From: Candidatus Methanoperedens sp.
GTDB lineage: Archaea; Halobacteriota; Methanosarcinia; Methanosarcinales; Methanoperedenaceae
Direction: 5' to 3'
Assembly (NCBI GenBank): GCA_027460605.1
Contig: JAPZAN010000236.1
Coordinates: 1-36,093, forward strand
DNA length: 36,093 nt
Each line of letters begins with the position of its first letter. Positions within the stretch are counted from its first letter, which is position 1. The position numbers were made by a program, and so were the translations under genes. Shown here piece after piece: positions 23,110 to 30,660 of this stretch. The notes under the pieces were generated by a model. That model made no database searches. It was given only the letters and a program-made list of their open reading frames with translations, and had not been told where the DNA came from.

Positions 23110-24850
23110 GCGCCACCTCCATAATTTCACGGTGTATTTCTTCGGGATAAAAAGGCCTGCCGTCGTATTTCAATATCTTATGACCCGCGCTCTTTCCAGT
23201 CTTTTCCCTGATAATATCCGCAAGCTGTCCGGTGAAATTATTCTCAACCACAACCGTTTTATTAGCAGAATCCATAACATTTGCCACTTTTTCAGATGGG
23301 AAGGGGCTTAAATATAATATCTGGAGGTAATTCACTTTCACCCCGTCTTTTTCAAGCATCATCATAGCCTCCTTTATCGGGCCTTTTGTCGAACCCGCCG
23401 CAATAATAGTGACCGCCGCATCCCCCGGTCCCACTAACTCTGGCTGTTTCAGCTCCTTTGCAAACGAATCAAGTTTCCTCATCCTTTTTTTCATCATCTT
23501 TATCCTGTTACCGATATCTTCAGTGATGTTACCCTCTTCATCATGCTCGTCGCTTGTGGCAGTGTATATTCCTTTTTTCGTGCCCGGGATGGTTCTCGGC
23601 GAAACGCCATTTTCGGTATACCTGTATCTCTTGAAAAAAGTTTTTTCATCGGAAGCGGCAAGCTCCGAAACTGTCGCGAAACTTCCCCGGTCTATTGTAA
23701 TCCTTCGTTGATCGAACTTTTCCGTTGTCTTGTGGCTTTCTGCAAGGTTCTTGTCTGTCAAAACAATAACAGGAGTCTGGTATTTCTCGGCGATGTTAAA
23801 TGCTTCCTGTGTCATGTAGAAGCATTCCTCGTTATCGCCGGGTATGAGCACCGGGCGCGGGAAATCGCCCTGCGAAGCGTTAAGAACGAATTTGAGGTCG
23901 CCCTGCTCTGACCATGTGGGCATTCCAGTACTGGGACCGGGGCGCATCGCCATGATTATTACAACCGGCACCTCTATCATCCCTGCAAGCCCGTAGCCCT
24001 CGGACATGAGACAGAACCCGCCGCCAGATGTGCCGCACATCGCCCTCACACCTGCAAAGCCCGCGCCGATTGCCATGTTTATTGCCGAAATCTCATCCTC
24101 CGTGTGCTTCACCACGATATTGAACCTGCGCTCGTTGGCTGCCATGAAATGCAGTAAAGAAGATGCTGGAGTCATGGGATAAGCAGAATAGAACTTGCAG
24201 CCGGCTTTTATAGCCCCAATGCAAATGGCGTCGTTGCCAGTAAGCAGCATTCGCCCTCCTGCCCCAATTTTTTCAAGTTTATAATTGAAATCGTCAGGGA
24301 AATTCTTTTTTAAATAATCATATCCGGCTTGGGCAGCCTTCGTATTATCATTGATTATCCGGTCTCCTTTTCGTTTGAACGTGTCCCTTATAACTCCGGC
24401 TACAATATCAAAATCATAATCGATAAGAGCAATAGAAGCGCCCAGGGCAACATTGTTTTTCATAATCGTCTCTGCGCCGATTTCTTTGATTATGTTATTA
24501 AGTGGCACAGGATAGAGCCTTAGGTCTTCCCTGAGCTCTTTACTGTCCAAAACTTCAGCGCTGTCATATATTATACCGCCGCCGGAAGTGAGTTCATCCC
24601 TGTGCATGAGTATTGTTTCTTTATTCAGGGCAATCAGCACGTTGACGCCCTTCACCTGTGAAAATATCTCCCTGTCTTCTACCCTCACCTGCAATGTGTT
24701 ATGACCGCCTTTAATAAGGGAGGGGTATTCATTGATATCATACACATGCAGACCGCCGCGTGAGCATGACTGGGAGAAAATAAGCCCTGTCGCCATTATT
24801 CCTTCCCCCGCTTTTCCGCCTATTTTCCATGTAAGCCTGTTTTTTTCCAT
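23102..24850 (-). CDS. korA: 2-oxoacid:ferredoxin oxidoreductase, fused gamma-alpha subunit
   Basis: This 582-residue protein joins the gamma domain (residues 1-190, WKIGGKAGEGIMATGLIFSQ) to the alpha domain (from about 205, LLTGNDAICIGAIKAGCKFY; SAYPMTPASSLLHFMA; VVKHTEDEISAINMAIGAGFAG; GTSGGGFCLMSEG). Fused gamma-alpha chains of this kind belong to two-subunit enzymes working with a KorB-type partner, whose gene overlaps the stop by eight bases. The enzyme links central carbon metabolism to low-potential ferredoxin in the cytoplasm. ATG 24850 fits the family start. A 2-oxoglutarate, pyruvate or branched-chain substrate is possible. Confidence 0.9.
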   Translation of the reverse strand: MEKNRLTWKIGGKAGEGIMATGLIFSQSCSRGGLHVYDINEYPSLIKGGHNTLQVRVEDREIFSQVKGVNVLIALNKETILMHRDELTSGGGIIYDSAEVLDSKELREDLRLYPVPLNNIIKEIGAETIMKNNVALGASIALIDYDFDIVAGVIRDTFKRKGDRIINDNTKAAQAGYDYLKKNFPDDFNYKLEKIGAGGRMLLTGNDAICIGAIKAGCKFYSAYPMTPASSLLHFMAANERRFNIVVKHTEDEISAINMAIGAGFAGVRAMCGTSGGGFCLMSEGYGLAGMIEVPVVIIMAMRPGPSTGMPTWSEQGDLKFVLNASQGDFPRPVLIPGDNEECFYMTQEAFNIAEKYQTPVIVLTDKNLAESHKTTEKFDQRRITIDRGSFATVSELAASDEKTFFKRYRYTENGVSPRTIPGTKKGIYTATSDEHDEEGNITEDIGNRIKMMKKRMRKLDSFAKELKQPELVGPGDAAVTIIAAGSTKGPIKEAMMMLEKDGVKVNYLQILYLSPFPSEKVANVMDSANKTVVVENNFTGQLADIIREKTGKSAGHKILKYDGRPFYPEEIHREIMEVAHG

Positions 24851-24978
24851 TTAATCAACTCATTCCCTGTATGATGAAATCCATGTTTTTTATTCCAGCC
24901 GATCTCCTGATAAAAGATTGTATCCAATATGCAATATAGTTTATGGAATTCACAACTAATAATACTTTAACACCGCTT

Positions 24979-25019
24979 GGATATAACTCAAATAGCTGAA
25001 AGCATGATGGAAATCATGC
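24979..25019 (+). promoter_or_regulatory. TATA box and leader hairpin of the odd tRNA gene
   Basis: GGATATAACT (24979-24988) is a TATA-like box placing the transcript start near 25008-25010. GCATGAT-GGAA-ATCATGC (25002-25019) is a perfect 7-bp hairpin with a GNRA tetraloop whose last two bases are the first two of the tRNA, so it could compete with the acceptor stem. Confidence 0.45.
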
Positions 25020-25105
25020 CGAGGTAGTCTAGCCAGACAAGGCGTCAGACTGATAATCCGATAGATCGCGTCATGTCATCGCGGGTTCGAATCCCGTCCT
25101 CGGCG
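25018..25105 (+). tRNA. serine-type tRNA body with anticodon GAT (aberrant)
   Basis: The acceptor stem GCCGAGG/CCTCGGC with G73, the long variable region (19 bases) and T arm GCGGG-TTCGAAT-CCCGT are those of an archaeal tRNA-Ser. The anticodon loop is CTGATAA, so the anticodon reads GAT (Ile codons ATC/ATT) where tRNA-Ser would have GCT in CTGCTAA. The anticodon stem TCAGA/TCCGA contains an A-C mismatch, the D loop has GA where the conserved GG is expected (G19 lost), and the variable arm pairs only about 3 bp (GAT/ATC). It is either a decaying tRNA-Ser(GCT) or a tRNA that would put serine at isoleucine codons. CCA is not encoded. Confidence 0.8.
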
Positions 25106-25129
25106 AAGTGATCATTCAGATGTTCTGCA

Positions 25130-25927
25130 CTATTTCAACCTATTAACCTCGCACCTCACCCCCTTCCCCTCACATCTCCTCAAAACTCTCTCAAAAACCT
25201 CGCTATAAAAATCCTCCCCCTTCAAAAAAATCCTCTCATACCCCGCAAGCAGCTCAGGCTTAAATCCCGCAATAAACTCCCTCACCCTCTCCCACACTCC
25301 TTCCTTCAACCTCAACCTGTCCACAAGCACATACTTCGGCTTCACCTCTGCAATAGCATCAACCAGCGCCTCAACATCAGTAATATACGGCATCACGGGT
25401 CCAAGAAAGACCCATGTTTTAATCCCATTTTTCGAAAACTCCGAAAGCGCGCGCAGCCTTTCCTCCACACTCGATGCGCCGGGTTCCATTTTAGCCCTCA
25501 CGCTGTCGTCAAGCGCCGTTAGCGTTACTCCCACTTCGATATTCGAAAACTTCTTCAGCAGGTCAATATCCCTCAGCACAAGCGAGGATTTTGTCTGGAT
25601 GCACACAGGAAAGTCGTGCATCAGCAGGAGTTCAAGGCACCGGCGCGTTATCTCGTATTTCTTCTCAGCAGGCTGATACGGGTCTGTAACAGTCCCGAGC
25701 CCCACAACGCCTTTTTTCTTTAGCCGAAGTTCTTTCGACAGGATGCGCGGGAGGTTCATCTTAACCTCCACAAGCTCGCCCCACTTCCCTTTATCCCAGT
25801 GGATGACCGACGACGCATAGCAATAGACGCAGGCATGCGCGCATCCCCTGTATGGATTGAGGGCGTAGTCCAGGCCGGGAAGTTTTGACGGGGAAAGCGC
25901 TGTTTTTGCCTTTATTTCTTTTATCAT
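25130..25927 (-). CDS. radical SAM protein, SplB-like (COG1533)
   Basis: The 265-residue protein has the radical SAM cluster motif C29-x3-C33-x2-C36 in NPYRGCAHACVYCYA, followed by a TIM-barrel with LGTVTDPYQPAEKKYEITR, IQTKSSLVLRDIDLL, GVTLTALDD and GPVMPYITD. These match the COG1533 family, related to spore photoproduct lyase but without its DNA-repair C-terminal cysteine region, and widespread in archaea with unknown substrates. It lies 39 bases downstream of the NreA gene on the same strand, so a role alongside DNA repair is possible. The start ATG 25927 fits the conserved N terminus (AKTALSPSKLPG). Confidence 0.85.
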   Translation of the reverse strand: MIKEIKAKTALSPSKLPGLDYALNPYRGCAHACVYCYASSVIHWDKGKWGELVEVKMNLPRILSKELRLKKKGVVGLGTVTDPYQPAEKKYEITRRCLELLLMHDFPVCIQTKSSLVLRDIDLLKKFSNIEVGVTLTALDDSVRAKMEPGASSVEERLRALSEFSKNGIKTWVFLGPVMPYITDVEALVDAIAEVKPKYVLVDRLRLKEGVWERVREFIAGFKPELLAGYERIFLKGEDFYSEVFERVLRRCEGKGVRCEVNRLK

Positions 25928-25966
25928 ATCATCGGAGTTCGTATCGAGTTCGTATTAGTTCGTTGT

Positions 25967-27223
25967 TTATTTTCCAAAGAAATCCTCAAGCCCTCTCTGG
26001 TATAAGGTATTTTTCAATATAGTGCTCTCCTTTATCCACCGCGCCTTCGGGATGACAAGCCTCGTTGAAATATACACAAAGGCATCATCCAGGGAAGCGA
26101 ACTTCACCGGAGGAGTCCGAAGCGCAGCCCTCACGTTCTCCCTTACGTTCCACACTCCGACAGGCATTATATAACCCGGATGCGCCTCCCTCAATATAAC
26201 CACGCGCGCCTGCCTTTGCTCATTCACGAGGTATTCATTCACCGCAAGCCGCGCAGCATAATAGCAGCCCCCAATCTCGGCATACGTCGTTCTCCCCTCA
26301 AAACCCTCCGAGGACGACATTATCGCCACCTCCTTCCCGAACGGGTTCCAGACTGTATTTGGATACCATGCCTCGATAAGCTCATAGCTCCAGGCACGCG
26401 GCATCATCAATACCACGAACCTGTTATCAAGCTGCCATGATTCAAAAACAAGGAATTCGTTAATCAAAGGGAAATCTTTCATTTTCTCCATCAGGTTTGC
26501 GCCAATCATACTGTCAACTGCTGTAATACTCCACCGCGTGGGAACAAAGCGGCGGGCTTTTCCTTCCCCGAAAGAGCCTACACTAAAGGCTTTCTGGATG
26601 CTTGAGACAAGAGTATCCCTTTTGTAAAGCTCAAGCACCGCATCCTTTGCCTTGAGGTCGGTATCATTGTATGCTTTCTCCATCCTCTGGTCGAATTTCG
26701 TGTTCCCAACATCGATTTTCTTAAGAGGCGCTGTCGGGCCGAAAGGCTGGACCTCGTCATCGAGCACAAGCCTTGCTGTTGGTTTTTTCAGGAATTCAGC
26801 CTCAACATCCACGGGGGATGCGGACAGCGCCATCTCGCGGGTAGCTTCTACGATGCGGCTGCCTTCAAGGTCTCTTATATGAACAAGATGCTTGCCGCGA
26901 ACAAGCTGTGTGCGGAAATCCACGATATCGTCGATACTCTTTCCTATCCACATTTCAGGCGTGTCAAGAAGAGTTGTGTCGCCGTGCGATGGCGGGATTA
27001 ACGGGCCTACGGACACGTATGGATAGCCGATTCTTCCCACGAACACGCCGGGCGGCGAAGAGCCGTCGATGTTCAGGCTGTCGGTGAGCGGCTTGACTTT
27101 TGCTCTTGAATAGAATTTAACAAGGACGGGACACCTCTGTTTTCCGCATAATAATTTTGCGCCCCGGCAAAGAATGCACAGGGTATCACTGGCGCCGCTA
27201 AATAGCGAATCCGGGCTTTCCAT
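25967..27223 (-). CDS. nreA: NreA-type archaeal DNA repair protein
   Basis: The product of about 418 residues opens with a zinc-binding stretch CILCRGAKLLCGKQRCP (Cys 16, 19, 26, 31) and continues with SSPPGVFVGRIGYPYVSVGP, LLDTPEMWIGKSIDDI and LMMPRAWSYELIEAWYP, typical of the archaeal Nre family. The last residues QRGLEDFFGK form a PIP box (Q-x-x-L-x-x-F-F) that docks onto PCNA; NreA is known to act in repair of DNA damage in haloarchaea. ATG 27223 is chosen over 27301: a TATA-like TTTATATT lies about 30 bases before it, implying a leaderless mRNA, and family proteins begin near this zinc region. Confidence 0.88.
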   Translation of the reverse strand: MESPDSLFSGASDTLCILCRGAKLLCGKQRCPVLVKFYSRAKVKPLTDSLNIDGSSPPGVFVGRIGYPYVSVGPLIPPSHGDTTLLDTPEMWIGKSIDDIVDFRTQLVRGKHLVHIRDLEGSRIVEATREMALSASPVDVEAEFLKKPTARLVLDDEVQPFGPTAPLKKIDVGNTKFDQRMEKAYNDTDLKAKDAVLELYKRDTLVSSIQKAFSVGSFGEGKARRFVPTRWSITAVDSMIGANLMEKMKDFPLINEFLVFESWQLDNRFVVLMMPRAWSYELIEAWYPNTVWNPFGKEVAIMSSSEGFEGRTTYAEIGGCYYAARLAVNEYLVNEQRQARVVILREAHPGYIMPVGVWNVRENVRAALRTPPVKFASLDDAFVYISTRLVIPKARWIKESTILKNTLYQRGLEDFFGK

Positions 27224-27331
27224 ATATTTATTGACGATATGCAGGGATATAATATAAACGCAAGCCCGGTGAAAGTATTGTTGAGAACCTAATTTAAACA
27301 TATTCTTGTGAATACTTCGCGTACTTGGCGC

Positions 27332-27376
27332 CTTTGCGGTGAGCTAAGTTTTACACCGCAAAGTCGCAAAGACCGC
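27332..27376. repeat. inverted repeat with CGCAAAG motifs
   Basis: CTTTGCGGTG (27332-27341) and CACCGCAAAG (27354-27363) are exact reverse complements around a 12-base loop, followed by two more CGCAAAG words. It lies between the divergent nreA and PTPS genes. It looks like a dispersed extragenic palindrome; other copies are not present in the window. Confidence 0.6.
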
Positions 27377-27455
27377 AAAGATAGTTTAAATTGTATAGTT
27401 CTTAACCATAATTCTGACAAAAGGATTATACCATACAGAGTAATTAAGCCGAGTG

Positions 27456-27935
27456 ATGTTCATTGAAATAGACGGCTGGATGGCAAAACTGCGATTTTCG
27501 GCATGCCATTTCATCCCGAATCATCCCAAATGCGGCTGCCTGCACGGTCATACGTATGCGGTTAGTGTGCGGCTCGAAGGCGAACAAATCGGGGAATTTA
27601 TTATTGATTTTGAGCTGGTTAAAAATATGGTAAACGGGATTTGCGACAGGTTAGACCATAAAGTCCTTATCGCAGAAAAAGACCCGCGCCTACGGATTAC
27701 GAAAAAGGATGGCGTTTCCATTGAAATCATTGAGAGTAAAAAGCGATATGTATTACCTTTGGAAGATATCATGTTCCTCCCTACGAAATCGGTGAGCGCT
27801 GAAGACCTGTGCAAGTATTTCACAACCGAAATGGCAAAAGGGTTAAAATCAAATGGCGCGGATAATATCAAGAAGCTCCATGTCAGGGTGGATGAAGGCA
27901 TAGGGCAGGGCGCTGGCTGCGAGTATATTTTATAA
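27456..27935 (+). CDS. 6-pyruvoyl-tetrahydropterin synthase/QueD-like protein
   Basis: The 159-residue enzyme has the zinc histidines H18 (SACHF), H30 and H32 (LHGHTY), with Cys 26 and 28 just before, IIDFELVKNMVNGICDRLDHKVL in the middle and the C-terminal glutamate DEGIGQGAGCEY. PTPS-family enzymes act on dihydroneopterin triphosphate to make pterin or 7-deazaguanine precursors; archaeal members serve in queuosine/archaeosine or methanopterin pathways. A TATA-like ATTATAC about 30 bases upstream suggests a leaderless mRNA starting at ATG 27456. The C-terminal half is present again at 28748-28984. Confidence 0.85.
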   Translation: MFIEIDGWMAKLRFSACHFIPNHPKCGCLHGHTYAVSVRLEGEQIGEFIIDFELVKNMVNGICDRLDHKVLIAEKDPRLRITKKDGVSIEIIESKKRYVLPLEDIMFLPTKSVSAEDLCKYFTTEMAKGLKSNGADNIKKLHVRVDEGIGQGAGCEYIL

Positions 27936-27964
27936 GAATATTGTATATTTTTATAAAATATAAT

Positions 27965-28420
27965 TCAAGCAATCCCCTTCAATCTCTGTATCGGCCAGAC
28001 CCAGGCACTTCCAACGCGCTTTATTCCCTGTATTTCAAGCTCACTTTTTGCTTGTGGAATTATCTTTCTTAAAAACCCCATATCATAAATTATCCTTCCT
28101 TCATGGATCGCATCCAGAAGGTATCCGGCTCCTGCTTCGAACTGTGAGATGAATTCCTCCTCAGTCATCCAGATGCTCTGCAAAAGAGATGGACAATTCT
28201 CGATTTTCCTGACCAGTTCAGCCCTTTTGAAAAAATCAGAAGGCAAATCCTTTGCCACAACGATCATGTCAATATCGCTTTGTGGAAAAGGCAGCTCCTC
28301 ACGGCGCGCAACTGAGCCAAATAGGAGCACTCCTGTTACCCTGTGCTTTACTTTTTCAAGATATTCTTTTATAAGGGCGACATATTCTTCATTTAGACCC
28401 TTTAAGGAATTGTTTTCCAA
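27965..28420 (-). CDS. MNT-type nucleotidyltransferase (toxin-antitoxin or defence partner)
   Basis: The 151-residue protein carries the minimal nucleotidyltransferase signature G35-S36-V-A-R-R...S-D49-I-D51-M in VLLFGSVARREELPFPQSDIDM. MNT proteins paired with HEPN proteins act as antitoxins that AMPylate or otherwise neutralise the HEPN ribonuclease. The gene overlaps the upstream HEPN-like gene by 32 bases, the usual coupled arrangement. The C-terminal part (GYLLDAIHEGRIIYDMGFL) also fits the family. Because the HEPN partner is truncated, the antitoxin may now be an orphan. Confidence 0.82.
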   Translation of the reverse strand: MENNSLKGLNEEYVALIKEYLEKVKHRVTGVLLFGSVARREELPFPQSDIDMIVVAKDLPSDFFKRAELVRKIENCPSLLQSIWMTEEEFISQFEAGAGYLLDAIHEGRIIYDMGFLRKIIPQAKSELEIQGIKRVGSAWVWPIQRLKGIA

Positions 28421-28715
28421 GTTCCATTACCTCCTTTGCATTGTTAAAAAGGGCTCCGGCCTTATTTGCATCATAAATTTCAGATGGCATTATGATCTTA
28501 TCAACGGTTTCCCATCCATACCTCGGAGATTCCTTCTGGCTCTCCAATAACTTTGAAAAATTCACAATTCGATCAAGAGTTTCAAGCTCTTGCTTTGATA
28601 ATTGGAATTTATTCCCCCTCATAACCATCAATTCGAGCACAGACGAAGGAAAATGAGTTTTTCCAGACTCAATCCCAAGAGATGAAAGGATGGCTTTGCA
28701 GACTTTTTCGGCGCA
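28389..28715 (-). pseudogene. HEPN-domain protein gene, 5'-truncated
   Basis: The open frame from 28715 reads AEKVCKAILSSLGIESGKTH, the helix and loop found in the middle of HEPN (COG2250-like) proteins, then RGNKFQLSKQELETL, SPRYGWETV and a final helix NNAKEVMELGKQFLKG. An in-frame TAG at 28716-28718 closes it where the N-terminal helix should be, precisely before the partial PTPS copy. The only internal start is GTG 28640 (83 codons), which would omit half of the fold. The gene therefore looks beheaded by the rearrangement that brought in the second PTPS fragment. Confidence 0.65.
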
Positions 28716-28747
28716 CTAATATAAATAACATCTCTGTAAGGTGATAT

Positions 28748-28984
28748 GTGAAAAAGGATGGCGTCTCAATTGAAATCATTGAAAGTAAAAAACGATATGT
28801 ATTGCCTCCGGAAGATATTGTGTTCCTTCCCACGAAATCGGTGAGCGCCGAAGACCTGTGCAAGTATTTCACAACCGAAATGGCAAAAGGGTTAAAATCA
28901 AATGGCGCGGATAATATCAAGAAGCTCCATGTCAGGGTGGATGAGGGCGTAGGGCAGGGGGCGGGATGCGAGTATGGGTTATGA
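28748..28984 (+). pseudogene. second copy of the PTPS gene, C-terminal half only
   Basis: Codons from GTG 28748 reproduce residues about 83-159 of the PTPS protein (KKDGVSIEIIESKKRYVLP to QGAGCEYGL). The first half with the zinc histidines is absent. Most DNA differences from the intact copy are synonymous, and the few changes are mostly conservative (L to P, M to V, I to V, and I to G near the end); a central ~100-base stretch is identical. This suggests the fragment comes from a diverged but functional allele. Confidence 0.85.
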
Positions 28985-29010
28985 TCTTTTCTTTTGTTGT
29001 GGTATTTCGG

Positions 29011-29163
29011 TTAGTTCTTTAATTCCATTATATGTACAACTTTCATCTCAATAACCGTAACCAACATATTTTTGCCACATTTAGGGCAATTAACAGCCCC
29101 TGAATAATCATCATAATTTTCACTAAATACAGTACCACATTTTATACAGCTTATATCGACCAT
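29011..29163 (-). CDS. small zinc-ribbon protein (50 aa)
   Basis: Fifty codons on the minus strand encode MVDISCIKCGTVFS, a 12-residue acidic linker, then NCPKCGKNMLVTVIEMKVV. Two C-x2-C pairs (C6/C9 and C26/C29) form a one-knuckle zinc ribbon. AGGTGA lies four bases before the ATG. Such mini zinc ribbons often bind nucleic acid or act as adaptors; no specific role can be read. It begins the AT-rich accessory stretch that leads to purL. The 200 bases after it contain no gene I can support. Confidence 0.7.
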   Translation of the reverse strand: MVDISCIKCGTVFSENYDDYSGAVNCPKCGKNMLVTVIEMKVVHIMELKN

Positions 29164-29368
29164 TGGCTCACCTCTCAACGGTATGAGAAGATTACTATAA
29201 AAAAGTAACGAAAAATGTTTCTGTCAAGTATGTGGCTGATTTAATAGGCCGTCAAAAATCGTCTGATGTAAGCTTTATGAATAATTTAGTTTTGTTTTAA
29301 GTTTTTCTGTTATTTCTCAGCCACCCTTTTAGTAGCTTCCAAACCAAGAAAACATTGTTCAATAGCTT

Positions 29369-29701
29369 TCAATTTACTATTTGTAAAATGTTATTTTCTG
29401 TTTTTATTTCACATAACTCCTTTAGTTTATATCCATCAAGTTTTGGAATTATTCCTTCAAACAAAATTTGGCTTATTTTTTTTGCAATGTCCATCCCTTT
29501 TTGGCGTGATGGGTCGGTATTACACCATTCAGATAGTTTACATAATATTCGCACAGTTACTTTTTTAGTTGTCTTTAAGTTTTTGAAATCGTCTTGAGTC
29601 TTTGGGTGTGAGGGAAAAAGTGGTATAAAATCTTGGATATATTTATCAAGAACTTGCATTTCAGTAGAACCGATTTCCATTATTCGATTTCTCAGTATCA
29701 T
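29369..29701 (-). CDS. hypothetical protein (110 aa)
   Basis: A 110-residue, lysine-rich, mainly helical sequence (MEIGSTEMQVLDKYIQDFIP, KTTKKVTVRILCKLSEWCN, MDIAKKISQILFEGIIPKLD). No membrane span or recognised motif is seen. It is divergent from the 29815 gene, with 113 bases between them holding an AT-rich promoter region. Codon use and low GC match the adjacent accessory pair. ATG 29701 is uncertain; ATG 29680 (MEIGSTEM) would also fit. Unknown function. Confidence 0.5.
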   Translation of the reverse strand: MILRNRIMEIGSTEMQVLDKYIQDFIPLFPSHPKTQDDFKNLKTTKKVTVRILCKLSEWCNTDPSRQKGMDIAKKISQILFEGIIPKLDGYKLKELCEIKTENNILQIVN

Positions 29702-29787
29702 ACTTTTACCAAGAGATTGAATAATATAAAAAGGTTATCTCAATTATGTAGTTACCTATATACAATTCCAAAAGTCTGGAAAGTCGA

Positions 29788-29800
29788 ATAAATATAATAT
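29788..29800 (+). promoter_or_regulatory. TATA box of the accessory gene pair
   Basis: AAATATAATATAC lies about 20-27 bases before ATG 29815, so the mRNA would be leaderless or nearly so. It may serve the two accessory genes and purL together, since no other promoter is evident before purL. Confidence 0.4.
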
Positions 29801-29814
29801 ACTATAATGACAGA

Positions 29815-30660
29815 ATGAATCAAATGAACTTTTTTGCTCAGGTTATTGAACAGATTGAAGAAGCTGCCGTTCAAATAGATAAGCAAACAATAACTGGCTC
29901 AAGACTTGCCTTAATTCTAATAGATAATGTTATTGAAATATTAATGTATGACCTAACAAAAGCAGAATTATCATTAGAAGATTATGAAATGATAATTAAA
30001 GGTACATTTAATGATAAGTTTTATGATTTCAAAGCAAAAACAAAATTTCTAGTGAATGATGAAAAAATATCAGAAAACCAAAAAGAGATTTTAAATATTT
30101 GTCATAATTTTCGAAACGAGGCTTATCATTTAAATGAACTACGGGTTGGAATAATTAGCGAAATTGTGAAATTATATTTTCAAATTTGCTGTGATATTAC
30201 TCCAAAATTTTTCGGACACATACCATCTAATATAGAGAACAATTCTATCTTTTCTAAATATGAAATATTAGGCTTTAACAGCTTATTTTCACGAGGAAAA
30301 CTGGAAGAATTAATGAAGAAATTTCGTGCTGGTCGAGAATTCGATCAAAAGAATTTTTCAAAATCACTAGCATTAGATATTGAAGTCAGAGTGAAAAAAG
30401 TTTGTGGGTCAATGAAAGAAATCCAAAAGGTTGATACTAAAAACTCTTTCAATCATTATGAATCAAAATTACAATCATTTTTTAGGCGTGCAAATAAATT
30501 GAAATCAATATCGAATGAATCCAATGCTCTGAAGACTTATTGTAAACTTGATACAGATTTAGTAAAAATTCAATTAAACATAGATTTAATTAGAGAATAT
30601 ATTGATTATGAGACTGATTTAGCAATTGATAGATATAGAGAAGGTGATGCTTTTGGATAA
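29815..30660 (+). CDS. unknown protein with HEPN-like R-x4-H motif (281 aa)
   Basis: The protein is mainly helical. Residues 85-130 contain NICHNFRNEAYHLNELRVG, in which R100-N-E-A-Y-H105 fits the R-x4-6-H catalytic motif of HEPN ribonucleases within a helix pair; the flanking stretch (LALILIDNVIEILMYDLTKA and ISEIVKLYFQICC) would supply the other helices. The C-terminal half is a basic helical region (LQSFFRRANKLKSISNE). The gene is AT-rich compared with the housekeeping genes around it. It overlaps the next gene by about 14 bases. I infer an RNA-targeting accessory or defence protein; no family name is offered. Confidence 0.55.
   Translation: MNQMNFFAQVIEQIEEAAVQIDKQTITGSRLALILIDNVIEILMYDLTKAELSLEDYEMIIKGTFNDKFYDFKAKTKFLVNDEKISENQKEILNICHNFRNEAYHLNELRVGIISEIVKLYFQICCDITPKFFGHIPSNIENNSIFSKYEILGFNSLFSRGKLEELMKKFRAGREFDQKNFSKSLALDIEVRVKKVCGSMKEIQKVDTKNSFNHYESKLQSFFRRANKLKSISNESNALKTYCKLDTDLVKIQLNIDLIREYIDYETDLAIDRYREGDAFG

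Noticed and set aside
25018..25105. Calling this simply tRNA-Ile(GAT)
   Set aside because: A tRNA-Ile has a short variable loop; the 19-base variable region, G73 and serine-like arms do not fit.
27332..27376. CRISPR-like array from the repeated CGCAAAG words
   Set aside because: The words are too short, irregularly spaced and lack unique spacers; no CRISPR array or cas gene is seen in the window.
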